Positions 45,998 through 54,478 of a stretch of DNA of 64,000 nt are shown in pieces; the stretch's first letter is position 1; every line of letters begins with the position of its first letter. The stretch comes from DASCNA01 sp036011305. GTDB lineage: Bacteria; Verrucomicrobiota; Lentisphaeria; Victivallales; GWF2-38-69. Made by a program: the position numbers and the translations under genes. The notes beneath the pieces were generated by a model. The model did no database searches and was not told where the DNA came from. It was given only the letters and a program-made list of their open reading frames with translations. The stretch is taken from contig DASCNA010000176.1 of NCBI GenBank assembly GCA_036011305.1, positions 8,416 to 72,415 on the forward strand, written 5' to 3'.

Positions 45998-48322
45998 ATG
46001 ATAAACAAACTTTTTGACATACTAAAAAATATATCAGATATAATAGCCAATAATAGTGATACTAAATCTATACTGGGCGAAACTGTATTAACACTAGCAA
46101 AAGGACTAGATGCCAAAGTCTGTTCCGTCTATGTTTTCGACAAAGATATGGATGCTTTAGTATTAACGGCAACTCATGGTTTAAAGAAAGAATCTATCGG
46201 CAAAGTTAAAATGAAATCCGGTGAAGGATTAACTGGTATCTGCTTTAGAGATAATGAAATTCTGAATATTATTAATCCAGAAAATCATCATGATTTCAAG
46301 TACTTCGCATCCACCGGAGAAGAAATTTACAAGTCCTATCTTTCTGTTCCTCTGGTAATTGCAGGAAAATGTTTAGGAATCCTTGTAATACAAGGCGATG
46401 AACCTAAAAAATTCACTGAGAATATTGTCGATACTGCCAGATCAATAAGCACTCAACTTGCAAGTCTAATATTAAACACTGATATTTTAACAGCTTTAGC
46501 CAATAACCCATCTGAAAAAGATAATTATAATTCTTCTCCCAATATCCCTGATATATCACAGACAATTAGCGGAATATCCGGTAATACAGGAATTGCTATT
46601 GGTAAAGCATTAATATTTCAATCTTCTAATATCTTAAATGATATTGTACCATCTAAAACTGATACACCTGATAAAGAACTCACTGTTTTATCAAATGCGA
46701 TAACAATTACTAAAAAAAAGATAATCGCTCTTGAAGAAAAAGCTTTAACTCAAATTTCGGAAGCAGATGCTTCAATTTTTTATGCCCATCTGCTTTTTCT
46801 CGAAGATAAAACACTTCTAAATGAAATTAAAAGAGGTATTACAACTAAAAAACGTACTGCTGAGTATAGTATTAAACGGGTTTTTAATGAGTATAAAAAA
46901 CGTTTTTCATTACTAAAAAATGAAGATTTCAAGGATAAAATAATGGACCTTAAAGATGTCCTTATCCGATTGATAATAACATTAAATTCATTAAAGAAAA
47001 ACAATATATATAGTGAAGATATAGATTTTACTGAATCTCAAAATTACATTTTGATTGCAAAAGAACTGTTGCCTTCAGATCTGCTAAAACTGCCTGCAAA
47101 TAATATTAAAGGCATAATATGCGAAAAAGGAGGAGTTGCAGCGCACATTGCTATACTCGCAAGAGCATTTGATATACCTGCACTTTTAAAAACACCTAAT
47201 ATCACAAATATAGCAAACAAAGACGATGATATTATTTTGGATTGTTTTACTGAAACAGCCTATATCAGGCCGGATCAAAAAATAAAAACGGGATTTAATG
47301 ATATAATTAAATCTCGTTTACAATCTGCGCAAAATTCAAAAGTAGATACTCAACCGGCTATTACATTAGATAATAAAAATATCAAACTGAATGCAAATCT
47401 TGCTTTAGTAAATGAAGTAAGTCTGCTACAAAAATACGGAGCAGATGGAATTGGGCTTTACAGAACTGAATTTCTTTATATGATACGAGATCGACTCCCT
47501 TCTGAAAGAGAACAGTATCAGATTTTTTCTAAAGTGCTTAAAGAGGCAAAGGGTAAAACAGTTACAATAAGATTACTTGATGTCGGTGCAGATAAACCTT
47601 TACCATATATTCACACTCCTTATGAAGATAATCCTGCATTAGGTAATAGAGGTATCAGATTTTTACTGAATAATGACAGCATACTCAGATCGCATTTAAG
47701 AGCTATTTTAAGAGCAGGAAGACATGGTAAATTAAAAATACTCATTCCAATGATTTCTAACAAGGAGGAAATAATCCGTCTTAAGGAAATACTTGTATCA
47801 GTTAGAGATAAACTAATAGCTCAAAATTCTCAGTTTTCTACTGATTATGAACTTGGAATAATGCTTGAAGTACCATCAGTTTTATTCGACATTGAAAACA
47901 TGATTTCTGAGGTTGATTTTGTAAGTATCGGCACGAATGATTTACTTCAATATATTTTTGCAGCAGACAGGACTAATGAAGTACTACCTAATAAGTTCCT
48001 ACCGCTTCATCCAATTTTTCTAAAGGTATTGAAAAACATTGGCAGTATTTTTGCTAATTATCCTGATAAAGAATTATCGCTCTGCGGGGAAATAGCAGGA
48101 AATGTTTATGCAGTACCTTATATTTTAGGTGCAGGCATATATGAATTTAGCATGCCTCCTAAATTTATACCTTTAGTAAAAGAAGTAATCAATTCTATCC
48201 GTTATGAAGATTCCAAACGCCTGCTTGATACAGCTATAACATTTAATAATACTGATTCAACCTTAAATTTGATTGATGAATTCTTTAAAATTAATAATTT
48301 AACAAAATTTATTAAAAAGTAA
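45998..48322 (+). CDS. ptsP: PtsP: GAF-domain PTS enzyme I (EI-Ntr type)
   Basis: This 774-residue protein has an N-terminal GAF domain (about 10-155, with GEGLTGICFRDNE). A PTS enzyme I follows: the HPr-binding domain, the phosphohistidine motif GGVAAHIAILARAFDIPA (His383), the PEP-binding barrel with GIGLYRTEFLY, VSIGTNDLLQYIFAADR, and the catalytic Cys in LCGEIAGN (Cys696). The usual TSH around the phosphohistidine reads AAH. Such proteins start the nitrogen-type PTS relay, transferring phosphate from PEP to HPr/NPr and on to EIIA domains. No HPr or EIIA gene is adjacent. An EIIA domain is fused to the permease at 5.9-7.8 kb. It is followed 17 bases later by a HAD gene. Confidence 0.92.
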   Translation: MINKLFDILKNISDIIANNSDTKSILGETVLTLAKGLDAKVCSVYVFDKDMDALVLTATHGLKKESIGKVKMKSGEGLTGICFRDNEILNIINPENHHDFKYFASTGEEIYKSYLSVPLVIAGKCLGILVIQGDEPKKFTENIVDTARSISTQLASLILNTDILTALANNPSEKDNYNSSPNIPDISQTISGISGNTGIAIGKALIFQSSNILNDIVPSKTDTPDKELTVLSNAITITKKKIIALEEKALTQISEADASIFYAHLLFLEDKTLLNEIKRGITTKKRTAEYSIKRVFNEYKKRFSLLKNEDFKDKIMDLKDVLIRLIITLNSLKKNNIYSEDIDFTESQNYILIAKELLPSDLLKLPANNIKGIICEKGGVAAHIAILARAFDIPALLKTPNITNIANKDDDIILDCFTETAYIRPDQKIKTGFNDIIKSRLQSAQNSKVDTQPAITLDNKNIKLNANLALVNEVSLLQKYGADGIGLYRTEFLYMIRDRLPSEREQYQIFSKVLKEAKGKTVTIRLLDVGADKPLPYIHTPYEDNPALGNRGIRFLLNNDSILRSHLRAILRAGRHGKLKILIPMISNKEEIIRLKEILVSVRDKLIAQNSQFSTDYELGIMLEVPSVLFDIENMISEVDFVSIGTNDLLQYIFAADRTNEVLPNKFLPLHPIFLKVLKNIGSIFANYPDKELSLCGEIAGNVYAVPYILGAGIYEFSMPPKFIPLVKEVINSIRYEDSKRLLDTAITFNNTDSTLNLIDEFFKINNLTKFIKK

Positions 48323-48339
48323 CACTTTTAGGATAAAAT

Positions 48340-48975
48340 ATGAAAAACTATAAAGGTTATCTTTTTGACTTAGATGGAACTCTGGTTAAATCAGAAGAAT
48401 TAAAAGGTAAGGCCCTAGCCAAAACATGCAATTTATATGGTGGATATGTTAAGTCCGATATTTATAAAAATGTTATGGGCGAAAATTGGGAGACAGTAAC
48501 TGGATATTTTTTTTATAAAGGAAATATTACACCTTCTAAAAACGAATTCAATGAAAAATTCAAACTGATATACCTTGAACTGCTTAATAATGATTTGACT
48601 TTAACTGATGGCATTCTGAATTATTTAAGAAGATTATCTGAAACAGACAGTAGATTAGGTTTGGTCAGTTCTGCCGCCGAATGGATGGTCAATAATATTT
48701 TAAATAGATTTGAACTATCACATTTTTTTGAGATAATCATAACTCAGGAAAACGTCATTAAACATAAACCTGACCCTGAACCATATATACTGGCACTCGA
48801 TAAACTTGACCTTCAACCCGATGAAGTTCTTGTTTTTGAAGACTCAGAAGCAGGTTTAAAATCAGCAATAGTGGCAGGTTGTAAAACGATTGCTGTAAAA
48901 CATGAATTCAATGCACAAAACGATTTAACTGCCTCTTTAAAACAAATATACAGCTTTAGAGAATTGACGGCTTAG
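48340..48975 (+). CDS. HAD-superfamily phosphatase, beta-phosphoglucomutase-like
   Basis: This 211-residue protein has all four HAD motifs: FDLDGTLVKSE near residue 10, LVSSA, a Lys in KHKPDPEPY and VFEDSEAGLKSA, with an alpha-helical cap after motif I as in the beta-phosphoglucomutase/phosphoglycolate phosphatase group. The substrate cannot be given from sequence. It has AGGATAAA before the ATG and lies 17 bases after ptsP, so the two are probably co-transcribed. It converges on the LysR gene with one base between the coding regions. Confidence 0.88.
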   Translation: MKNYKGYLFDLDGTLVKSEELKGKALAKTCNLYGGYVKSDIYKNVMGENWETVTGYFFYKGNITPSKNEFNEKFKLIYLELLNNDLTLTDGILNYLRRLSETDSRLGLVSSAAEWMVNNILNRFELSHFFEIIITQENVIKHKPDPEPYILALDKLDLQPDEVLVFEDSEAGLKSAIVAGCKTIAVKHEFNAQNDLTASLKQIYSFRELTA

Positions 48976-48976
48976 C

Positions 48977-49888
48977 TTACTCTTTTAAATATTTTTTAAA
49001 GAGCCCTCTCAGCCATAGATTTGCCTGATTATTATCATTTGCCTTTTCCCAATACATGTTATAGTTAATAGATTTACACATTAGAGGAAGGTCAAAAATA
49101 CGATAGTCAAAAGTATCTGAAAAATAATTAGCCACAGGTGCTAAAGTAATAAGTAGATATTTTGTTCGTTCCATAATACTGATTGCAGCACATATATTCT
49201 GAATCGTAATAGCAGTTTTGATTTTTTCGTCATATAAATTATAAAGTCTAATATCTAAATCATCCCAAAAATCATCTCTATATTTTACTCTAATATGTGG
49301 AGTTGATAAAATATCTTTAACTGTAAGCTTTTTATTTTCAGATAATGGGTTTTTAGTTGAACATAAACATACAAGTTGAGTAGTAATGAGTTTTTCATTA
49401 TTAATAAAATCAGAATTAAGGCTAAAATTTCCAAAGGCTAAATCAATACAGTTTGCTTTGAACTCTTCGTAACTTAATAAATTATTAATGTGAATCAGAT
49501 TTATTTTAAGGTTCTCATTGTTTCTTATTTTAGTTATTATCTGAGGCATATAAACCGAGGTAACATGATCAGGCATTCCAATATTAAATGTTAGATTATC
49601 TAACTCAGGATTAAATTTATCATCAGTACTGAATACATTATCAATATTTTTTAAAGCAGCAGAAACAGGAGAAATCAGCATTTTACCCTTATGAGTTAAA
49701 AGCATATCATGCCCTGATCTTTTTATTAAAAGTTCATCACAGAATATTTCTCGTAATTGTCTTAAAGTATTACTTAAAGTAGGTTGTGCTAGATTCAGCT
49801 CTTTAGCCGCACGTGAGACACTTTTGTTTCTAAGAAGAGCATCTAGAGCTACCAAAAAGTTCAGATTAACATTAGATAAGTTATTCAT
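48977..49888 (-). CDS. LysR-family transcriptional regulator
   Basis: This 303-residue protein has a winged helix-turn-helix at the N-terminus (SVSRAAKELNLAQPTLSNTLRQL, about 19-41) and a LysR substrate-binding domain to the end. It is transcribed away from the peptide/membrane/MFS genes that begin 160 bases upstream. LysR proteins commonly control the divergent neighbour, so it is the likely regulator of that cassette. The intergenic region has a sigma-70-like promoter facing the cassette. It resembles the NodD/LeuO-like branch at the N-terminus, but the effector is unknown. Confidence 0.92.
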   Translation of the reverse strand: MNNLSNVNLNFLVALDALLRNKSVSRAAKELNLAQPTLSNTLRQLREIFCDELLIKRSGHDMLLTHKGKMLISPVSAALKNIDNVFSTDDKFNPELDNLTFNIGMPDHVTSVYMPQIITKIRNNENLKINLIHINNLLSYEEFKANCIDLAFGNFSLNSDFINNEKLITTQLVCLCSTKNPLSENKKLTVKDILSTPHIRVKYRDDFWDDLDIRLYNLYDEKIKTAITIQNICAAISIMERTKYLLITLAPVANYFSDTFDYRIFDLPLMCKSINYNMYWEKANDNNQANLWLRGLFKKYLKE

Positions 49889-49989
49889 AATTTCACTTTC
49901 TTATATATATATATAAATCAACAGATATCCTTGCAAATATTATAACACTATCATTTGTTTTATCTATCCAATTCATTCAAATAATAAAT

Positions 49990-50018
49990 TTTACAAATGT
50001 ACCATTGCATAATATCTT
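49990..50018 (+). promoter_or_regulatory. candidate sigma-70 promoter for the peptide cassette
   Basis: TTTACA (49990-49995) and TATCTT (50013-50018) are 17 bases apart, about 30 bases before the ribosome-binding site AAAGGAGATATAAAA of the peptide gene. They lie in the LysR/cassette divergent region. The match to consensus is moderate and the region is AT-rich. Confidence 0.4.
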
Positions 50019-50049
50019 TATATAACTAAGAACAGAAAGGAGATATAAA

Positions 50050-50223
50050 ATGAATACTTTAATAAAAATTAAAAAATTTCTTTTAAAGTTGATGTCAGGT
50101 TATATCAAAGGTCTTGACGAACATGGAAGTGTTTATACACCACTTATTTCAAACGAAAGTATAAATAAAAATGAGATAAATGATACATGTAAGTCACATA
50201 TGCATAAAATACATCAAGGTTAA
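50050..50223 (+). CDS. 57-residue peptide, first gene of a LysR-linked cassette
   Basis: This short gene begins at an ATG with a near-ideal AAAGGAGATATAAA ribosome-binding site. The peptide is basic at the start (MNTLIKIKKFLLKLM), then has GYIKGLDEHGSVYTPLIS, and ends with a polar tail containing one Cys (DTCKSHMHKIHQG). A second copy with a frameshift exists at 52232-52377. The two share the ribosome-binding site, the N-terminal half and a C-x6-I-H pattern near the end, which shows that the frame is real and selected. I know no family for it. Possibilities are a small regulator or partner of the membrane protein that follows, or a secreted or modified peptide; none is proved. Confidence 0.7.
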   Translation: MNTLIKIKKFLLKLMSGYIKGLDEHGSVYTPLISNESINKNEINDTCKSHMHKIHQG

Positions 50224-50295
50224 TAATTTTAACTGAAATTTAATAAAAGAAAGTATTAAAAAATTAATTAAAATTGAAAAGAGTATAAATTTATT

Positions 50296-50877
50296 ATGAC
50301 AAATTCAAAGATCAGCAATATTTCATTAGAAGAAAGTAATTGGGTCCATAATTTTGTGATAAACAATAAGTATGTTTTTATAGGAATTATTGGATTGATT
50401 ATCACAACTTTTGCACTATTTTTAACTAATCTTGAAATGGCTCATTTTTTATTTTTCTTAGGACAGTTGATTATATTTATTTCAACTATTTTAGCCAGAG
50501 ATAAATATTTTTTTTATCAGACATGCATAACATTTACAGGCAGTATACTGGGGTATTTGGCTATAGCAAATGGTATAAATTTTCTTATATTGGCTATTAT
50601 GAGTATTGCAGTTTTCATTTATTTCTATAAGATAAAACTCTTCAAAAATGATCCATTTTTAATTTTGGGCTGTTTTGGAATTATTTTGCTTGGACTTGGT
50701 TATTCATTTTCTGGTCTACTGTTCTCTTCTATAATCTTTATTGCTGGTTCTATTACTATTGTCCTATACTCTTTTATTTCTTTAAAAAACGGTACTAAGA
50801 TAGCTTTTGTTTTCCTTGTTCTAAATATTGTTTTTCTGGTATCATCCATTTCCAGACTTATCCTTTACATGAAATAA
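50296..50877 (+). CDS. polytopic membrane protein of unrecognised family
   Basis: This 193-residue protein has a short cytoplasmic-looking N-terminus (1-25) and then about six or seven hydrophobic segments (near 26-45, 49-67, 74-92, 94-110, 120-136, 140-160 and 168-190). No conserved enzymatic motif is visible. It lies 72 bases after the peptide gene and 45 before the MFS gene, and a shortened copy sits next to the second peptide copy, so peptide, membrane protein and MFS genes travel together. There is no clear Shine-Dalgarno before its ATG, and coupling to the peptide transcript is likely. Confidence 0.75.
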   Translation: MTNSKISNISLEESNWVHNFVINNKYVFIGIIGLIITTFALFLTNLEMAHFLFFLGQLIIFISTILARDKYFFYQTCITFTGSILGYLAIANGINFLILAIMSIAVFIYFYKIKLFKNDPFLILGCFGIILLGLGYSFSGLLFSSIIFIAGSITIVLYSFISLKNGTKIAFVFLVLNIVFLVSSISRLILYMK

Positions 50878-50922
50878 TAACGGGCACAATTAAAATAAAA
50901 AACTATATAAAAAAAGTTAATA

Positions 50923-52158
50923 ATGAAAAATCTTAGAGACAGAAATTTATCAATTATACCTATCATGGCAGGTCTTTCACTTGGTGTTATGAACGTAGCT
51001 TTACTTTCACCTGCCTTACCGGCAATAAAAGAATATTACCATATAGCAGTTTCTCAATCACAGTTTGTAGTAATAATTTTTCTTGGAGGTTATGCTGTAA
51101 GTCAGCTGAGCTTTGGGGCAATAGCAAAAAAGTTTGGTTATCAGAAAAGTATGTTTTTGGGAATTATGACAGGAGCTATTGGATCATTTATATGCATTTA
51201 TTCATCATATTCAGGCAGTTTTTTCATGTTGATGACAGGACGGTTTATTGAAGGTTTTGGTACATCATGCGGTTTAGCGTTAGGTTTCGCTATAATTAAC
51301 GAACTCTATATAGGTAAGGCAGTTAGAGATATCACTACTTACGGGTTAATGGGGTTGGCTTTTATTGCTGCTTTTTCAAGTTATATTGGCGGTTTTTTAA
51401 CTTCCAACTACAGTTGGATTTCATGTTTTTACTTTTTGACGGCATGTAATATACTCACAGCATTTTCCTGTTTCCTATTATCGAGATCTTTGGATGCTAA
51501 AAAAAAATCACTGTTTTCAAACAAAAGAATTATATGCAGTTATCTATTAGCTTTTCGTAATAAAAAACTTATTCTGGGTTCAATTATATACGGTCTATTT
51601 TTAGCAATAATATATTTAACCATAGCTCTCCTGCCATTTATAGGAATTAGAGATTTACACCTGTCACCGGAAAAATTCGGATTCTTTTTCCTCTTATCTT
51701 ACTTGGGATATTTTATAGGGACAATTTTAACCAGATTTTCTACAGGCAGGTTAAATGCCAATGCATCAATATTACTTGGTATGAGTATAACAATAACAGG
51801 AGGATTTATCTTTTTTATAAGCGCATTTTCATTAGAATTAAATATGTCAATTATATTTTCAAGTATTTTTATATCTCTTATTGGAATAGCGTTTATATTT
51901 GTTAACATTTCATCAATGGCAATATCTTCACATAGAGATAAGGCCAATGGGTCAGCTGTTTTCAATTTCATTTACAGCCTGTTTGCACTGTTTTCAGTAG
52001 TATTACCTCAATTTATAGATTCAAAATTTGAATTGATACTACCATCTGTAACCATTATTGCTACAATACTAGGATTTTGTATCTATATTAAATTTGCTGG
52101 TTTGCGTATTCCATACCTTAAGCGTATGAGAAACTTATTAATGGTATCAGAGCATTAA
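50923..52158 (+). CDS. MFS exporter, Bcr/CflA-like (copy 1)
   Basis: This 411-residue transporter has 12 predicted spans and the drug:H+ antiporter-1 look: SPALPAIKEYY in the first loop, a GxxADKxGxK-type loop as FGAIAKKFGYQK, and GRFIEGFGTS near span 4. It is a clear paralogue of the MFS protein at 54479-55681; both have SPALPA in loop 1 and the GGFLT/GGYLT and FISCFYFL or WISCFYFL stretches. Bcr/CflA proteins export drugs and small metabolites. Here it is the third gene of the LysR-linked cassette. The substrate is not predictable, though the neighbouring nucleoside hydrolase and methyltransferase raise a nucleoside-like compound as one option. Confidence 0.88.
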   Translation: MKNLRDRNLSIIPIMAGLSLGVMNVALLSPALPAIKEYYHIAVSQSQFVVIIFLGGYAVSQLSFGAIAKKFGYQKSMFLGIMTGAIGSFICIYSSYSGSFFMLMTGRFIEGFGTSCGLALGFAIINELYIGKAVRDITTYGLMGLAFIAAFSSYIGGFLTSNYSWISCFYFLTACNILTAFSCFLLSRSLDAKKKSLFSNKRIICSYLLAFRNKKLILGSIIYGLFLAIIYLTIALLPFIGIRDLHLSPEKFGFFFLLSYLGYFIGTILTRFSTGRLNANASILLGMSITITGGFIFFISAFSLELNMSIIFSSIFISLIGIAFIFVNISSMAISSHRDKANGSAVFNFIYSLFALFSVVLPQFIDSKFELILPSVTIIATILGFCIYIKFAGLRIPYLKRMRNLLMVSEH

Positions 52159-52231
52159 CCCTGTTTACTCAGTTAATATTATCTATTTAAAACGACCGAA
52201 GGAAGTAATTAAAAATAAAGGAGATATAACT

Positions 52232-52377
52232 ATGAAAGCTCTTTTAAATATAAAAAAATACTTTTAAAAATAAACTCGCTCTATATCAATGGATTGGATA
52301 AATACGGAGATGTTTACACTCCGCTAATTACAGACAATTGTAATAAACCAATCCAAATAATACATATTAAGCCATGA
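52232..52377 (+). pseudogene. frameshifted second copy of the small peptide gene
   Basis: AAAGGAGATATAACT and the ATG at 52232 match copy 1. After MKALLNIKKY the frame stops at TAA, but a one-base shift restores LLKINSLYINGLDKYGDVYTPLI, then TDNC and IIHIKP to a TGA at 52375-52377. Aligned to copy 1 (MNTLIKIKKF, GYIKGLDEHGSVYTPLIS, DTC, KIHQG), the peptides share their N-terminal half and a C-x6-I-H end. The simplest reading is a one-base loss near the A run at the KK codons. A sequencing error in the A run cannot be excluded, but the neighbouring gene is also truncated. Confidence 0.75.
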
Positions 52378-52394
52378 GAAATACTATTATTATT

Positions 52395-52639
52395 ATGACA
52401 AATTTAACTTTAGACAGTATAGTTTTTAGCAGGTAAGATATGTTTATAAAATACATAAAAAATTATAAAAATGTTTTTATAGTAATCATCTGGCTTGTCA
52501 TTACCTCCTATGCTCTTTCATTTCTTTAAAAAACGGTACTAAAATAGTTTTAATATTTTTATTGTTAAACATCGTATTCTTTATATCATCCATAACCAGA
52601 TTAATATTGTATATAGAAGTAAAATTAATTATAATCTAA
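52395..52639 (+). pseudogene. internally deleted second copy of the cassette membrane protein
   Basis: The ATG at 52395 begins MTNLTLDSIVFSR and stops at once. A second frame (KYIKNYKNVFIVIIWLVIT) matches the first span of copy 1, and then the sequence jumps, at a CTCTTTCATTTCTTT stretch, to SLKNGTKIVLIFLLLNIVFF and ITRLILYIEVK, which match the C-terminal 30 residues of copy 1. About 350-400 bases covering the middle spans are missing. Copy 1 has a very similar CTCTTTTATTTCTTT at the matching point, consistent with recombination between short repeats. Confidence 0.8.
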
Positions 52640-52655
52640 AATAGAGGATAAGATT

Positions 52656-53591
52656 ATGTTAAAAAATATTATAATAGATACTGATTGCGGCACTGATGAT
52701 GCATTAGCTCTTTTATATGCTCTTGATTCTGATAAATTTAAAATTACTGGAATAACCACTGTATTTGGAAATGTTACGGCAAAACAAGCAGCATTTAATG
52801 TTTCATATATCTTGAGACTTACTGGAAAAGAAAATATTCCTCTAGCAATCGGTCAGGAGAAACCAATTAACCAGCCGCTAAGGCACTCACCCCCCTCAAT
52901 ACATGGAGAATATGGGCTTGGTACTATTACATCAACTTATATGTCTAAAACCTTAAGGTCAATAACAGCGGTTGAATTTATAATTGATACGATTTCAAAA
53001 TCGAAAGAAAAGATAACTTTTTTATCAATTGGTCCATTAACCAATATAGGACTTGCACTGACTCTAAGACCTGAAATAGCTGAGAATATTGAAGAGATTA
53101 TAATTATGGGTGGAGCATACCTGAAAAATGGAAATGTCACGCCTGCTGCAGAAGCCAATATATATAGTGATGCAGTAGCAGCAGAAAAAATATTTAGTTC
53201 TCCATGCCAGGTAACTATGGTAGGACTTGATGTAACTACAAAAGTTATTATGTCTAAAAAGTATTTAGAAACAATGTCAAGTCATAAAAAATATGGCGCA
53301 TTCATTAAATCACTTACAAGTACATTCTACAATTTTCTTTCAGAGAATTTTAATATTAACGGAATATTTCCACATGATCTTGTTGCCATTTTTTATGCGG
53401 CGGATAAATCACTTTTTAAAACGATTAACGGCAGAGTATATGTCAATACTCAGGGATTAATGCTTGGGCAAACTTATATTGACCGAAGGAAAAAATATAT
53501 AAAAGGAACTGAATGGGACAATAGAAAACACTCTAAAGTTTGCACTGAAGTTAATGCTGAGAAACTATTAGATGAGTTCAGAAAGTTTTGA
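52656..53591 (+). CDS. inosine-uridine preferring nucleoside hydrolase
   Basis: This 311-residue protein has the calcium-binding start DTDCGTDDALALLYA (DxDxxxDD), the GPLTNIGLALTLRPE segment, GGAYLKNGNVTPAAEANI with the conserved Asn/Glu, GLDVTTKV and the active-site HDLVAIFYA. It cleaves ribonucleosides to base and ribose. AGAGGATAAG precedes the ATG. It sits between the decayed second peptide/membrane pair and the methyltransferase gene. The family call is strong and base preference is unknown. Confidence 0.92.
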   Translation: MLKNIIIDTDCGTDDALALLYALDSDKFKITGITTVFGNVTAKQAAFNVSYILRLTGKENIPLAIGQEKPINQPLRHSPPSIHGEYGLGTITSTYMSKTLRSITAVEFIIDTISKSKEKITFLSIGPLTNIGLALTLRPEIAENIEEIIIMGGAYLKNGNVTPAAEANIYSDAVAAEKIFSSPCQVTMVGLDVTTKVIMSKKYLETMSSHKKYGAFIKSLTSTFYNFLSENFNINGIFPHDLVAIFYAADKSLFKTINGRVYVNTQGLMLGQTYIDRRKKYIKGTEWDNRKHSKVCTEVNAEKLLDEFRKF

Positions 53592-53668
53592 AAAATAAAA
53601 AGTTTAAACTCAGAAATAAGTTCAAGTAAAAAACTATCAATTCCTCAAAATTAAAGGAAAATAAAATT

Positions 53669-54412
53669 ATGAATTATAATTATGACCAAGAAACATCATT
53701 AGATTACAAAAAAGCAAAAAAAAATTATGTCTATGATATACAGGATTATTCATTATACAATTATATTAAAAACATAGTAACGCAAAAAAAAATAATTGAC
53801 TTCGCCTGCGGATATGGACACATAACAAGAAAGCTTCATGAATGGGGCGCTGGGAGCATTGTTGGTGTAGACGTATCAAAATATATGATTGAACTAGCAA
53901 AAATAGAAGAATTGAATAACCCCGTAGGAATCAAATATATTCATGCTGATGCTTCAAATTTAAAAAAAATTGATGAATTTGATATTGCCACAGCATCATG
54001 GTTATTTGAGTGTAGTAAAAATAAAATTGAATTACTAGATATGATGAAATCTATAGCTCGTAATCTCAAACTTGGAGGTAAATTATTTTGCATTGGATTT
54101 ATAGGGTGTTTTGAAAGATTAAATTTAGATTATAGTAAGCAGGGGTTATTCATTGAAACTTATTCAAAAAATAATGATATAGCAAAAGTTAAATTTTCTA
54201 TACAAAATCCTAAGTTTAAAATCGACTCAAATCATTATTCAAAAAAAGTTATGGAAAAAAATTTAGAAAAAGCAGGTTTTCAAAATATTATTTGGCATGA
54301 CTTAGTGTTACCTGAAAAAATAATAAAAGATAAAGAGCTATTTGAAATATGGTCAGAATATATAGCAAAACCACATTCTGCAATTTTAGAATGTACCAAA
54401 GGGTACATTTAA
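53669..54412 (+). CDS. SAM-dependent methyltransferase, class I
   Basis: This 247-residue protein has motif I IDFACGYGHITRKL (about residues 43-56), the acidic GVDVSKYMIELA after it, HADASNLKK and ASWLFECS. This is the common class I Rossmann methyltransferase layout, close to the small-molecule type with a TPMT/UbiE-like core. The N-terminal 40 residues (NYNYDQETSLDYKKAKKNY) are tyrosine-rich. It lies between the nucleoside hydrolase and the second MFS transporter genes. The substrate is unknown. It could modify the compound that the exporters move, but this is inference from position only. Confidence 0.85.
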   Translation: MNYNYDQETSLDYKKAKKNYVYDIQDYSLYNYIKNIVTQKKIIDFACGYGHITRKLHEWGAGSIVGVDVSKYMIELAKIEELNNPVGIKYIHADASNLKKIDEFDIATASWLFECSKNKIELLDMMKSIARNLKLGGKLFCIGFIGCFERLNLDYSKQGLFIETYSKNNDIAKVKFSIQNPKFKIDSNHYSKKVMEKNLEKAGFQNIIWHDLVLPEKIIKDKELFEIWSEYIAKPHSAILECTKGYI

Positions 54413-54478
54413 CAATACAGTCCCCCTTTTTAAATTATGATTTCACCTAAATTTTGAAAATTACTAAGAGATTATAAT

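Noticed and set aside
50050..54412. A ribosomally made, modified peptide (RiPP) cluster: short peptide, membrane protein, exporter, methyltransferase
   Set aside because: No recognised RiPP-modifying enzyme such as a radical-SAM, YcaO or lanthionine enzyme is present, and the methyltransferase is linked only to the second copy. It stays as one possible explanation, not a call.
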